Source of the DNA: Jejuia sp040720935
GTDB lineage: Bacteria; Bacteroidota; Bacteroidia; Flavobacteriales; Flavobacteriaceae
Length of the DNA stretch: 64,000 bases
Direction of reading: 5' to 3'
NCBI RefSeq assembly: GCF_040720935.1
Contig: NZ_JBFDAE010000004.1
Span: 186,001 to 250,000, forward strand
Positions 1-7,370 of the stretch are shown here, piece after piece. How positions within the stretch are numbered: the stretch's first letter is position 1; every line of letters starts with the position of its first letter. Made by a program: the position numbers and the translations under genes. The notes under the pieces were generated by a model. It ran no database searches. It saw nothing but the letters and a program-made list of their open reading frames with translations, and was not told the DNA's origin.

Positions 1-1
1 A

Positions 2-1660
2 AGGCTCTCAAATATTCAAAGTGATGGATATATTGACAGAGCGAGAGCCGATATGAATTCATATTACGTAGAAGCTGGATTTTTAAACGAAAAAACATCC
101 GTAAAAGGGATTGTATTTGGAGGACATCAAGAAACCTATCAATCGTGGTACGGAACTCCAAAAGCCGTTGTTGATAATGATAGAGCTGGAATTCAAGCGT
201 TTATTGATAGAAATTTTTCTTCTGATGCCGAATCTGAAAATTTATTAAATTCTGGTAGAACATATAATTTTTATACGTATGATAATCAGGTAGATAATTA
301 CGAACAAATCCATTATCAATTACATGCTTCACACCAATTTAATGCTAACTTTTCAGCTAATGTTTCAGGAAATTACACCCGAGGGAAAGGGTATTTTGAA
401 CAATATAAAGACGGTGAGGATCTAGGCGATTATTTTCCAGAAAGCCCAAATGCTTCAGACGAAGGAGATGTTATTAGAAGACGTTGGCTCGATAATGATT
501 TTTACGCATTGGTGTATTCACTTAACTATAAAAAAGATAATTTAAGCGTATATCTTGGCGGTGGTTATAACACCTATAAAGGCGATCATTTTGGAGAAGT
601 GATTTGGGATTCGTTTCCTTCAGATGTTCCAATTAGAAGCAACTATTATTTTAGTTATGGCGACAAACAAGATTATAATACATACTTAAAAGCTGAATAT
701 AATATCACATCTAATCTATTTGCATTGTTAGATTTACAATTCAGAAGAGTAGATTATGAGTCGGTTGGAACAAGTTCAGATTTATTGGATATTGATGTCA
801 AGGAATCTTATGATTTTTTCAATCCTAAATTCGGATTAACGTATAGAATAGATAATTTCAATAGCATTTATGGGTCGTACGCTGTTGGTAATAGAGAACC
901 AAATAGAGACGATTTAACTAAAAACCCTATGCGTCCACAACCAGAGCGTTTGCATGATTTTGAATTTGGTTATAAATTGAAAACTTCAGATTTTTATGCA
1001 ACAGCCAATTTATATTATATGAATTATGACGATCAATTGGTTTTAACTGGCGATTTAGATGATGTTGGTGATCCTATTAGGCAAAATGTAGATAAGAGTT
1101 ATCGAGCAGGAATCGAGTTGCAAGCGGGCTATAAAGTATCAGAACACTTACGAATAGATGCCAATGCTACCTTCAGTCAAAATAAAATAAAGGCATTTAA
1201 TTATTTGGTTTACGATACGCAATATAATCCAGATACCTTTGAAACGGTATCATACCAACCGGTAGTTACAACATTTAACGATACGGATATTTCCTTTTCG
1301 CCAAATGTCATTTTTGGAAATACTTTAACGTTCTCTCCAATTGAAAACGGAAGTATAGCCTTATTGTCTAAATACGTTGGGAAGCAATACTTGGATAATA
1401 CATCTAGTGATGCTAAAAGTATTGATGCTTATTTTGTCAATAATTTAAATATATCCTATAAGTTTCAACCAACATGGATTAAAGAAATAGCGTTAAACCT
1501 ATTGGTAAATAATCTGTTTAATTCGGAATATGTATCCAATGGCTATACCTATAGTTATTACTATAGACCAGAAGGATCGACTGATGCCCCAATAACAGAA
1601 AATTTCTACTATCCGCAGGCAACTACAAATTTTTTAGTAGGAGCTACATTGAAGTTTTAA
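2..1660 (+). CDS. TonB-dependent receptor, C-terminal part (5' end outside window)
   Basis: The reading frame is open to the window edge, so about 552 residues of a larger protein are visible. The first residues (RLSNIQSDGYIDRARADMNSY) match the end of the plug and start of the barrel of TonB-dependent receptors. The body is rich in alternating aromatic/polar beta-strands, contains the typical late-barrel block around EPNRDDL and PERLHDFEFGY, and ends in a C-terminal phenylalanine, as in outer-membrane barrels. The family imports iron chelates, vitamins or glycans using TonB energy. The substrate cannot be told because the N-terminus is missing. An ATG at 53 exists but lies inside the conserved domain and is not the start. 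A strong hairpin terminator follows. Confidence 0.9.
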   Translation, partial: RLSNIQSDGYIDRARADMNSYYVEAGFLNEKTSVKGIVFGGHQETYQSWYGTPKAVVDNDRAGIQAFIDRNFSSDAESENLLNSGRTYNFYTYDNQVDNYEQIHYQLHASHQFNANFSANVSGNYTRGKGYFEQYKDGEDLGDYFPESPNASDEGDVIRRRWLDNDFYALVYSLNYKKDNLSVYLGGGYNTYKGDHFGEVIWDSFPSDVPIRSNYYFSYGDKQDYNTYLKAEYNITSNLFALLDLQFRRVDYESVGTSSDLLDIDVKESYDFFNPKFGLTYRIDNFNSIYGSYAVGNREPNRDDLTKNPMRPQPERLHDFEFGYKLKTSDFYATANLYYMNYDDQLVLTGDLDDVGDPIRQNVDKSYRAGIELQAGYKVSEHLRIDANATFSQNKIKAFNYLVYDTQYNPDTFETVSYQPVVTTFNDTDISFSPNVIFGNTLTFSPIENGSIALLSKYVGKQYLDNTSSDAKSIDAYFVNNLNISYKFQPTWIKEIALNLLVNNLFNSEYVSNGYTYSYYYRPEGSTDAPITENFYYPQATTNFLVGATLKF

Positions 1661-1670
1661 TTTATAAAAA

Positions 1671-1708
1671 AGACCTGTTAGGTTTAAATACCTAACAGGT
1701 CTTTTTTT
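1671..1708 (+). terminator. Hairpin terminator after the TonB-dependent receptor
   Basis: AGACCTGTTAGGT and ACCTAACAGGTCT form a perfect inverted repeat around an AT loop, followed by seven T. It lies 10 bases past the receptor stop. It resembles the palindromes at 3071 and 18982 in length and outer bases, so it may belong to a dispersed palindrome family used as terminators. Confidence 0.85.
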
Positions 1709-1764
1709 GTAATAAATAATAGTGTAAAAGGTTTCGAATTATGGGATGAAATCTACTTTTGCGG

Positions 1765-1870
1765 ACTTACCCGCGTTAAGGATTGAAGTGAAAAGCCCAC
1801 AGCCCGACGTAGGAGGTGCGAGGACTTGTAGCGGAAAGCCTGACCCCTTTTCGGGGTAACGCCCAAATTA
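1765..1870 (+). repeat. Intergenic repeat element with two GAAAGCC-type boxes
   Basis: This stretch has no coding potential. It carries two similar boxes, GAAGTGAAAAGCCC near 1784 and TGTAGCGGAAAGCCTGACCC near 1827, then CCCCTTTTCGGGG and a closing GTAACGCCCAAAT. A shorter copy of the second half lies in opposite orientation at 21424-21470. The two copies show a dispersed non-coding element; whether it is transcribed is unknown. Confidence 0.6.
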
Positions 1871-1889
1871 TTTTATAAACTTTTCTATT

Positions 1890-1925
1890 CCCCTCCCATG
1901 GAGGGATTAGGGGAGGCTTTTTTTT
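1890..1925 (+). repeat. GC-rich palindromic repeat with T tail
   Basis: CCCCTCCC-ATG-GAGGG followed by ATTAGGGGAGGC and eight T. It is related to the GC-rich segment inside leuS at 17317-17346 (CCTCCCC...GGGGAGGTTAGGAGGGGC). With its T tail it could also terminate plus-strand transcription, converging on the lipoprotein gene that ends at 1924. Confidence 0.55.
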
Positions 1926-2370
1926 AATTAAAAATGATCAGGGAGTTACCACTTTTTTCAACACGATAACGTCTTAATCCACAGCGAGTAGATGTTTCAT
2001 CTGAATTTGATTTAGTAGGTAAACCATTTATTAATTCAAATTCATTTTTTTCTTCACATCCACATACTCCAGTAAATCCTTTAACGGTTAAAACGGAGCA
2101 TGATGGATTAAAAATATGATTAGGATCTGCTGCATCAAAAGCAACAAAATTATTATTTCCTGTATTTGATACTATTAGACCTCTATTTCGAGCACTTGGA
2201 ATGAGCATAGCACCAGGGGAGGTTCTTAAATTTCCAAATTCTGGTAAACCTAGATTAATTGTTTCATTAATCCCAATTTCTAATAAAAACTGACAATTTT
2301 CATCATTCACAGAGTTTTTGCTACAAGTAGTTAAAATCAAGAAACAAATTAGGGCATAAAATAGTCTCAT
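1924..2370 (-). CDS. Small lipoprotein with degenerate Rieske-like C-terminus
   Basis: 148 residues. The N-terminus MRLFYALICFLILTTCSKN is a lipoprotein signal with lipobox LTTC, so the mature protein is anchored by a lipidated cysteine. The C-terminal half (CSVLTVKGFTGVCGC, EFELINGLPTK, LRRYRVEKSGNSLIIF) has the order of short strands of Rieske-type ferredoxin folds. The CxH pairs that would bind a 2Fe-2S cluster are absent, so cluster binding is unlikely. The gene is divergent from greA. The Rieske-like assignment is inference from pattern only; a plain hypothetical lipoprotein is the safe reading. Confidence 0.7.
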   Translation of the reverse strand: MRLFYALICFLILTTCSKNSVNDENCQFLLEIGINETINLGLPEFGNLRTSPGAMLIPSARNRGLIVSNTGNNNFVAFDAADPNHIFNPSCSVLTVKGFTGVCGCEEKNEFELINGLPTKSNSDETSTRCGLRRYRVEKSGNSLIIFN

Positions 2371-2430
2371 AAATCATTAAAAATTAGAATGCTAATTTAC
2401 AACAAAAACAAAATAGACTTAAATATTTTG

Positions 2431-2438
2431 TATATTTG
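2431..2438 (+). promoter_or_regulatory. Flavobacterial -7 promoter element of greA (TATATTTG)
   Basis: TATATTTG fits the Bacteroidota sigma-A -7 consensus TAnnTTTG. No clear TTG is seen at the -33 distance. It predicts a transcript start close to 2445, which is also the first base of the hairpin described next. Confidence 0.6.
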
Positions 2439-2444
2439 TAGTAC

Positions 2445-2509
2445 AATCTCGTGTAAGCGGGATTTTTTTGATGCTGCCCTGAAATCTTCGGGAGTTCCAG
2501 CATCTTTTT
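2445..2509 (+). promoter_or_regulatory. greA 5' leader with two tandem terminator-like hairpins
   Basis: Hairpin 1: AATCTCG (2445-2451) pairs with CGGGATT (2458-2464) across a 6-base loop and is followed by T5. Hairpin 2: GATGCTG (2470-2476) pairs with CAGCATC (2498-2504), with an inner CCC/GAA stem against TTC/GGG, and is followed by TTTTT. Both have the form of intrinsic terminators, yet they lie between the promoter and the greA start at 2528. This suggests attenuation or production of short leader RNAs. E. coli greA has an analogous leader that yields short RNAs, but no sequence relation is claimed. Confidence 0.6.
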
Positions 2510-2527
2510 AATTTAAACGATGAAGTT

Positions 2528-3001
2528 ATGAGTAAAGTATCTTACTATACACCAGAGGGGTTGAAAAAATTACGAGGGGAGTTGAAACAGCTCAAAGATG
2601 TAGAGCGTGTAAAGGCTTCAAGGGCTATTGCGGAAGCAAGAGATAAAGGGGATTTAAGTGAAAATGCTGAATATGATGCGGCGAAAGAAGCGCAAGGTAT
2701 GCTAGAAATGCGTATTGCAAAATTAGAAGACGCTTTAGCAGGAGCAAGAGTTATAGACGAGTCTCAATTAGATAACTCTAAAGTTTTAGTGCTTTCTAAA
2801 GTGAAGATAAAAAACCAAACCAATGGTATGGAAATGAACTATACGTTGGTGGCCGATGGCGAAGCAGATTTGGCTTCGGGTAAAATCTCTGTTAATTCTC
2901 CTATCGGAAAAGGATTGTTGGGAAAATCTGTTGGGGATGTTGCCGAAATCCAAGTGCCCAATGGCGTGATGAAATTTGATATTATTGAAATTTCCAGATA
3001 A
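2528..3001 (+). CDS. greA: Transcription elongation factor GreA
   Basis: 157 residues, the usual GreA length. The N-terminal coiled coil (about residues 5-75) contains the tip signature DKGDLSENAEYDAAKE, whose acidic residues reach through the RNA polymerase secondary channel to stimulate transcript cleavage and rescue backtracked complexes. The C-terminal FKBP-like domain includes VADGEADLASGKISVNSPIGKG. ATG at 2528 begins MSKVSYYTPEGLKKL, the expected GreA start. It is transcribed from its own promoter through an unusual hairpin leader and is followed by the HIT gene. Confidence 0.97.
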   Translation: MSKVSYYTPEGLKKLRGELKQLKDVERVKASRAIAEARDKGDLSENAEYDAAKEAQGMLEMRIAKLEDALAGARVIDESQLDNSKVLVLSKVKIKNQTNGMEMNYTLVADGEADLASGKISVNSPIGKGLLGKSVGDVAEIQVPNGVMKFDIIEISR

Positions 3002-3018
3002 GTAATACTTTTTCTATT

Positions 3019-3048
3019 CCCGCTCCCGATAACTATCGGGAGGCGGAA
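3019..3048. repeat. GC-rich palindrome behind greA
   Basis: A near palindrome, TCCCGAT-AACT-ATCGGGA, with flanking CCGC and GGCGG. It follows the greA stop and may terminate or stabilise its transcript. It also resembles dispersed flavobacterial palindromes. Confidence 0.5.
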
Positions 3049-3070
3049 ATTTATTTTTATCAATTTAATA

Positions 3071-3102
3071 GGCCTTTCAGGTTTTTAAAACCTGAAAGGT
3101 CT
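3071..3102. repeat. Dispersed palindrome, CCTTTCAGG type
   Basis: CCTTTCAGGTTTT and AAACCTGAAAGG form a long inverted repeat ending in GTCTG. It lies just upstream of the HIT gene. A close relative at 18982-19014 lies upstream of rsmA, and both are followed by GTCTGAAAAC. The similarity beyond the stem marks a repeat family rather than two unrelated terminators. Confidence 0.7.
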
Positions 3103-3115
3103 GAAAACATAAATT

Positions 3116-3505
3116 ATGGCTTCAATTTTTACAAAAATAATTAACGGCGAAATTCCGTGTTACAAAATAACTGAAACCGAAGCGTTTATTGCTTTTTTGG
3201 ACGTGAATCCCAATGCTATTGGGCATACACTTTGTATTCCAAAAAAAGAAGTGGATAAAATATTTGATTTAGATGAAGCGACTTATAACGGACTCATGCA
3301 GTTTTCCAGAAAAGTGGCTTTGGCTTTAAAAAAGGCTGTTCCGTGTAAACGCATTGGTGTAAGTGTTATAGGTCTTGAAGTACCGCATGCCCATGTGCAT
3401 TTAATTCCGCTGCAATCTATGGATGACGCTCGATTTATCACTAAAATAAAAATGACTCCAGAAGAATTTGAAAAAACAGCCAATGCAATAAAGTCGTATT
3501 TGTAA
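3116..3505 (+). CDS. HIT family protein (nucleotide phosphoramidase type)
   Basis: 129 residues, full length for the Hint branch. The histidine triad HAHVHLIPL is at residues 91-99 (H91, H93, H95), with the alpha-phosphate-binding catalytic histidine expected at H95. The N-terminus ASIFTKIINGEIPCYKI is typical. Family members hydrolyse nucleoside phosphoramidates or aminoacyl adenylates in the cytosol. Only the dispersed palindrome at 3071 separates it from greA, and the same order is frequent in related genomes, so joint transcription is possible. Confidence 0.93.
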   Translation: MASIFTKIINGEIPCYKITETEAFIAFLDVNPNAIGHTLCIPKKEVDKIFDLDEATYNGLMQFSRKVALALKKAVPCKRIGVSVIGLEVPHAHVHLIPLQSMDDARFITKIKMTPEEFEKTANAIKSYL

Positions 3506-3510
3506 TCTCA

Positions 3511-3861
3511 TTATAAAAATTGAGCACATAAAATTATTCCTGCGAAAATCAGAACGATTCCAGTAATAACCATACCCCAGAATAAATTTTTAAAAGCCCT
3601 TGATGTGGGTCTGGGTGTAAATGCTTTTCGTTGATACCTAAACATCCGTTCTATATCATCAGTCCAACGTTCAGGATAAATAATGCTATTACATGTATCA
3701 CAATTTATCTCATAACTAATAGCATCAGTAATAGATTTATGAAATGAATTTTCCACGAATTTCTGCTTAAATACTAACTGTAAACCATTTTTACTAAAAC
3801 ATTCTGGACAGTTGTTTTTTAACGCAACTTTTTTTATTGGAATAAGCTTTTCCGTTTTCAT
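3511..3861 (-). CDS. Membrane protein with zinc-ribbon-like domain
   Basis: 116 residues, not a family I recognise. Two cysteine pairs, CPEC near residue 19 and CDTC near 54, form a likely zinc ribbon. A C-terminal hydrophobic segment (NLFWGMVITGIVLIFAGIILCAQFL) is a single transmembrane helix at the extreme end, so the ribbon domain probably faces the cytosol. Its start overlaps the last four bases of the histidine kinase gene (ATGA arrangement), which indicates translational coupling. Role unknown; it may be an accessory of the kinase. Confidence 0.75.
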   Translation of the reverse strand: MKTEKLIPIKKVALKNNCPECFSKNGLQLVFKQKFVENSFHKSITDAISYEINCDTCNSIIYPERWTDDIERMFRYQRKAFTPRPTSRAFKNLFWGMVITGIVLIFAGIILCAQFL

Positions 3862-5000
3862 TGATTCAAACGTTTTAAACTGATTTGGATTGTAGTACCT
3901 TTTCCAATGGTAGATTCCAAAACTTTAATTTTTCCGTCGTGGAAATCTTCAATAATACGTCTTGTAAGTGATAGACCCAATCCCCAACCTCTCTTTTTTG
4001 TAGTATAGCCAGGTTCAAATATTCTATTAAAATTTTTCTTTGAAATGCCTTTTCCCGTATCCGTAACAGTAATTTTTACATCATGTTCTGTTTGGGAAAT
4101 TTCTAGCTTAAGTTTACCTCTACCTTTCATGGCATCTATGGCATTTTTTACGAGGTTTTCTATAGTCCAGCCATACAACTGTTTATTGATTTTTACCGGA
4201 ATTTCCTCTTTTGGAGTAATAATGTCAAATTCAATTAAATTAGAGGAACGTCGTTTTAAATAATCGTAAGAGTTTAATGTTTCTGCAACAATATCGGCAG
4301 TTTCTAGTGTTGGTAAAGACCCTATTTTGCTAAAACGTTCTGTAATGGTTTGCAGCCTGTCAATATCTTTTTCAATTTCAACGATATAATCTGGATTTAC
4401 ATTTTCAGTTTTTAAAATCTCGGTCCAACCAATTAAAGAGGAAAGTGGTGTGCCAATTTGATGCGCCGTTTCTTTAGCCATTCCAGACCATAACTTGTTT
4501 TGTGACGCATTTTTATTACTCTTATAGAAAAAGAAAATAACGCCACTAAATAACAAGAGAATAAGTAGTAAAGCTAACGGATAATACTTTAGTTTATTAA
4601 GTAAAGGCGAGTTGCCATAATAGATAGTGCTAAATGGTTTAATTTCTATGGGTTCGTTTTCGCTCTTAAAACGCTCAATTAACTTATCAACATATTTAGG
4701 GTCGTCAAGTTTTTTGTCATCTAAATTATTATGACTGTAAATAGAACCGTCAGTATTAATAACAAGCATGGGCGTGGTGGTGTTGCTATTAAGTATTTTA
4801 AGGTTAAGATTTAAATTGGTGTTTGTGTCAGAATTTACAAATTCGTCTTGGGCAAAGGACCAAATTTCCATTTTGATACGTTCTTCTTCCTTAAAATTCT
4901 GAAAAAACACATATGTATTCCATAAAATGAGGGATACGATAACGAAGGAAACAGCAATCATTACCCAACGAAATGTATTCGAGTATTTAGTAAAAATCAT
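3858..5000 (-). CDS. Orphan membrane sensor histidine kinase
   Basis: 380 residues. Transmembrane helix 1 is about residues 12-32, an extracytoplasmic sensor region spans about 35-138, and helix 2 is about 139-158. The H-box AKETAHQIGTPLSSLIGW places the phospho-acceptor at His180. The N-box is ENLVKNAIDAM, followed by DTGKGIS and GWGLGLSLTRRII of the ATPase domain. No response regulator lies nearby, so the partner is unknown. The gene is coupled to the zinc-ribbon protein at 3511 and divergent from the flavin reductase gene. Confidence 0.93.
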   Translation of the reverse strand: MIFTKYSNTFRWVMIAVSFVIVSLILWNTYVFFQNFKEEERIKMEIWSFAQDEFVNSDTNTNLNLNLKILNSNTTTPMLVINTDGSIYSHNNLDDKKLDDPKYVDKLIERFKSENEPIEIKPFSTIYYGNSPLLNKLKYYPLALLLILLLFSGVIFFFYKSNKNASQNKLWSGMAKETAHQIGTPLSSLIGWTEILKTENVNPDYIVEIEKDIDRLQTITERFSKIGSLPTLETADIVAETLNSYDYLKRRSSNLIEFDIITPKEEIPVKINKQLYGWTIENLVKNAIDAMKGRGKLKLEISQTEHDVKITVTDTGKGISKKNFNRIFEPGYTTKKRGWGLGLSLTRRIIEDFHDGKIKVLESTIGKGTTIQISLKRLNQ

Positions 5001-5096
5001 TTACAAAAATTAATTAAACAGTAATATAATGCAAATCTGTTAATATTATTGTCCAAGTTGTTAGTAAATCGGTTTTTAGATGAATACTATAATAGT

Positions 5097-5104
5097 TACT
5101 TTTG
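5097..5104 (+). promoter_or_regulatory. Promoter -7 element (TACTTTTG) of the flavin reductase-like gene
   Basis: TACTTTTG matches TAnnTTTG and lies 18 bases before the ATG at 5123, which implies a short leader of about 10-15 bases. No good -33 TTG is seen. Confidence 0.55.
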
Positions 5105-5122
5105 TTGAAATTGAAAAATTAG

Positions 5123-5992
5123 ATGGCGTCTTTTGATCCAAAATCATTATCTACCAGTAAATTACATGGTTATTTGTTGAGTGCTATTGCACCGAGACCT
5201 ATAGCTTTTGCGAGTACTTTAGATAAAGATGGGAATCCGAATTTATCACCATTTAGCTTTTTTAATGTGTTTAGTGCAAATCCTCCAATTTTAATTTTTT
5301 CGCCTGCACGCAGAGGACGGGATAATTCAACGAAGCATACATTGCACAATGTTGAAGCGACAATGGAAGTGGTAATTAATGTTGTGAATTTTGATTTGGT
5401 ACATCAAATGTCGTTAACAAGTGCAGAATTTGCCGAAGATGTTAATGAATTTGAAAAAGCAGGTTTAACGATGTTGAAATCGGATGCCGTAAAACCTTTT
5501 CGAGTTGCTGAATCGCCTGTACAATTTGAATGTAAAGTGAATGAAATTGTTAGATTGGGAACTGAAGGCGGTGCTGGAAATTTAGTAATTTGTGAGGTGG
5601 TTAAGTTTCATATAGATGATGAGTTTTTAAATGAAGACGAAACTATTAACCAAAAGAAATTGGATTTAGTAGCCAGGGCAGGAGGAGATGTTTACAGTAG
5701 GGCAAATAAAGGGTTTTTTGAAATACCAAAGCCAACGTTAAAATTAGGTATAGGTGTAGATAGTTTTCCCGATTATGTTAAGAACAGTATGATTTTAACA
5801 GGGAATGACTTGGGAATGTTGGCAAATGTTGAAGCCTTACCAACACAGGAAGATGTTGCTATATTTGTTAAAGACTCAGGATCAAGATATCCGAAGATTA
5901 AGGAAGCGTCGCACAGAGAAAAACATACGTTGGCACGCAAGTATTTAAGTTTTGGCGATGTGCAAAGTGCTTGGAAAATATTATTAAGCTAA
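5123..5992 (+). CDS. Flavin reductase-like domain protein
   Basis: 289 residues. The N-terminal half (about 1-190) is a flavin reductase-like split-barrel: LSAIAPRPIAFASTLDKDGNPNLSPFSFFNVFSANPPILIFSP is the FMN-binding signature, and TGLTMLKSDAV-like and ECKV blocks follow. The family binds FMN and reduces or oxidises small substrates, or feeds reduced flavin to oxygenases. The remaining ~100 C-terminal residues are a conserved extension seen in Bacteroidota members. No oxygenase lies beside it, so the physiological substrate is unknown. Confidence 0.88.
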   Translation: MASFDPKSLSTSKLHGYLLSAIAPRPIAFASTLDKDGNPNLSPFSFFNVFSANPPILIFSPARRGRDNSTKHTLHNVEATMEVVINVVNFDLVHQMSLTSAEFAEDVNEFEKAGLTMLKSDAVKPFRVAESPVQFECKVNEIVRLGTEGGAGNLVICEVVKFHIDDEFLNEDETINQKKLDLVARAGGDVYSRANKGFFEIPKPTLKLGIGVDSFPDYVKNSMILTGNDLGMLANVEALPTQEDVAIFVKDSGSRYPKIKEASHREKHTLARKYLSFGDVQSAWKILLS

Positions 5993-6008
5993 AAAATCAA
6001 TAAAGAGT

Positions 6009-6033
6009 GTCATTCCTACGAAGACAGGAATCT
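6009..6033 (+). repeat. Dispersed repeat, GTCATTCCT...AGGAATC type
   Basis: GTCATTCCTACGAAGACAGG followed by AATCT is a known style of short flavobacterial intergenic repeat. A longer relative with CAGGAATC and GATTCCTG arms lies at 13551-13630. Confidence 0.55.
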
Positions 6034-6076
6034 AAATAATACTATTAAAATTAATATAGATTAAATAAATAATTAA

Positions 6077-6454
6077 ATGGAAGTTCAAGGAAGAATTAAA
6101 ATGATTGGTGAAACCCAAACGTTTGGGAGTAACGGGTTTAGAAAAAGAGAAGTTGTAGTAACCACAGAAGAGCAATACCCACAACATATAATGGTGGAAT
6201 TTGTGCAAGATAAAACAGACTTGTTAAACAATCACCAAGTAGGGCAACAAGTAAAAATTAGCATTAATTTACGCGGTAGGGAATGGGTTAATCCACAAGG
6301 GGAGACTAAATATTTCAACTCTATCCAAGGTTGGCGCATAGAAGCATTACAACAAGAAGCTGCTGGAGCAAACATCCCACCAGTACCTCCTGCTGATGCT
6401 TTTGAGCCTGCAGGCGATTTAAACAAAGAAGATCACGACGATTTGCCGTTTTAG
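6077..6454 (+). CDS. DUF3127 protein (OB-fold-like, possible ssDNA-binding role)
   Basis: 125 residues. EVQGRIKMIGETQTFGSNGFRKREVVV and the later GREWVNPQGETKYFNSIQGWRIE are the DUF3127 signatures. The beta-rich core is followed by a flexible proline/alanine-rich linker and an acidic tail ending EDHDDLPF. This tail strongly resembles the acidic C-terminal tip of SSB proteins (DDIPF type), which recruits partner proteins. The SSB-like reading is therefore reasonable but is inference. Monocistronic, ending at a strong terminator at 6501. Confidence 0.85.
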   Translation: MEVQGRIKMIGETQTFGSNGFRKREVVVTTEEQYPQHIMVEFVQDKTDLLNNHQVGQQVKISINLRGREWVNPQGETKYFNSIQGWRIEALQQEAAGANIPPVPPADAFEPAGDLNKEDHDDLPF

Positions 6455-6465
6455 GATAATTTAAT

Positions 6466-6489
6466 GTCGTGCTGAGCGCAGTCGAAGCA
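6466..6489 (+). repeat. Dispersed repeat, CTGAGCGCAGTCGAAG type
   Basis: GTCGTGCTGAGCGCAGTCGA followed by AGCA. The same core occurs inside truB (12134-12152), inside the dehydrogenase gene (22434-22458) and, reversed and diverged, at 29137-29153. Confidence 0.75.
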
Positions 6490-6500
6490 TTTTATAATCA

Positions 6501-6540
6501 AACCTCAATGTTTTAAAAGACATTGAGGTTTCTTATTTTT
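6501..6540 (+). terminator. Terminator after the DUF3127 gene
   Basis: AACCTCAATGT (6501-6511) pairs with ACATTGAGGTT (6520-6530), followed by a T-rich run. This is an 11 base-pair perfect stem. Confidence 0.85.
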
Positions 6541-6572
6541 ATAAAAAATTGTAAGTCCTAAATTAATTTGTT

Positions 6573-7202
6573 GTGAAATTCTTAACCAAAGACTTAGCGT
6601 TTCCAGACGTAACAGAAGCTAATGAAGACGGTATTCTAGCCATTGGTGGCGATTTGTCTGTTGCCCGCTTATTATTGGCTTACAAGTCTGGAATATTTCC
6701 ATGGTTTGAAACAGATGAACCTATTCTCTGGTGGAGTCCGGATCCTCGATTTGTGCTATTTCCAGAGAAATTGAAAATCTCTAAAAGTATGCGGCAAGTA
6801 CTTCGGAATAAGGATTATAAAGTTACTGTCAATAAGGCCTTTAATGAAGTCATCACAGCATGTGCACTTGCAAAACGCAATGGACAAATGGGCACATGGA
6901 TTACTAAAAATATGATTAAAGCTTATACTGAATTACATGAGTTAGGTTATGCGAAATCTGTTGAAGTTTGGGATAACGATACATTAATCGGTGGTCTTTA
7001 CGGTATCGATTTGGGGAATGGTATTTTTTCTGGAGAAAGTATGTTTTCAAAAGAAAGTAACGCCAGTAAAGTGGCATTTATTAGTTTTATTCAGCATACA
7101 GATTATAAGTTGATAGATTGCCAAGTGCATACGAATCATTTGGAAAGCTTGGGTGCTGAGGCTATTTCTAGGGATGAGTTTTTGAGGTATTTGAAGGGGT
7201 AG
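6573..7202 (+). CDS. aat: Leucyl/phenylalanyl-tRNA--protein transferase
   Basis: 209 residues, the usual length. It transfers Leu or Phe from tRNA to proteins with N-terminal Lys or Arg, creating N-degrons for ClpAP. Visible signatures: FPDVTEANEDGILAIGGDLS, the substrate pocket LLLAYKSGIFPWFE, WWSPDPRFVLFP, and GGLYGIDLGNGIFSGESMFS with the catalytic-centre acid. The start is GTG at 6573; an earlier in-frame alternative is not better placed. It begins a single-gene unit after the 6501 terminator. Confidence 0.96.
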   Translation: MKFLTKDLAFPDVTEANEDGILAIGGDLSVARLLLAYKSGIFPWFETDEPILWWSPDPRFVLFPEKLKISKSMRQVLRNKDYKVTVNKAFNEVITACALAKRNGQMGTWITKNMIKAYTELHELGYAKSVEVWDNDTLIGGLYGIDLGNGIFSGESMFSKESNASKVAFISFIQHTDYKLIDCQVHTNHLESLGAEAISRDEFLRYLKG

Positions 7203-7370
7203 GGAACTTGGTTTTGTATAAAATTGCAGCTAACTTCGTTTAATGTCGGCTATAAATCATTAAAATGGATTTCGTATCCGTAAGAAACATTAGCAAACAC
7301 TAAAGAAAAAATCGTATATTTATTTAATATTTTTCAAAACCAAACATAAAGAAATATTTGAAGAAAAAAT

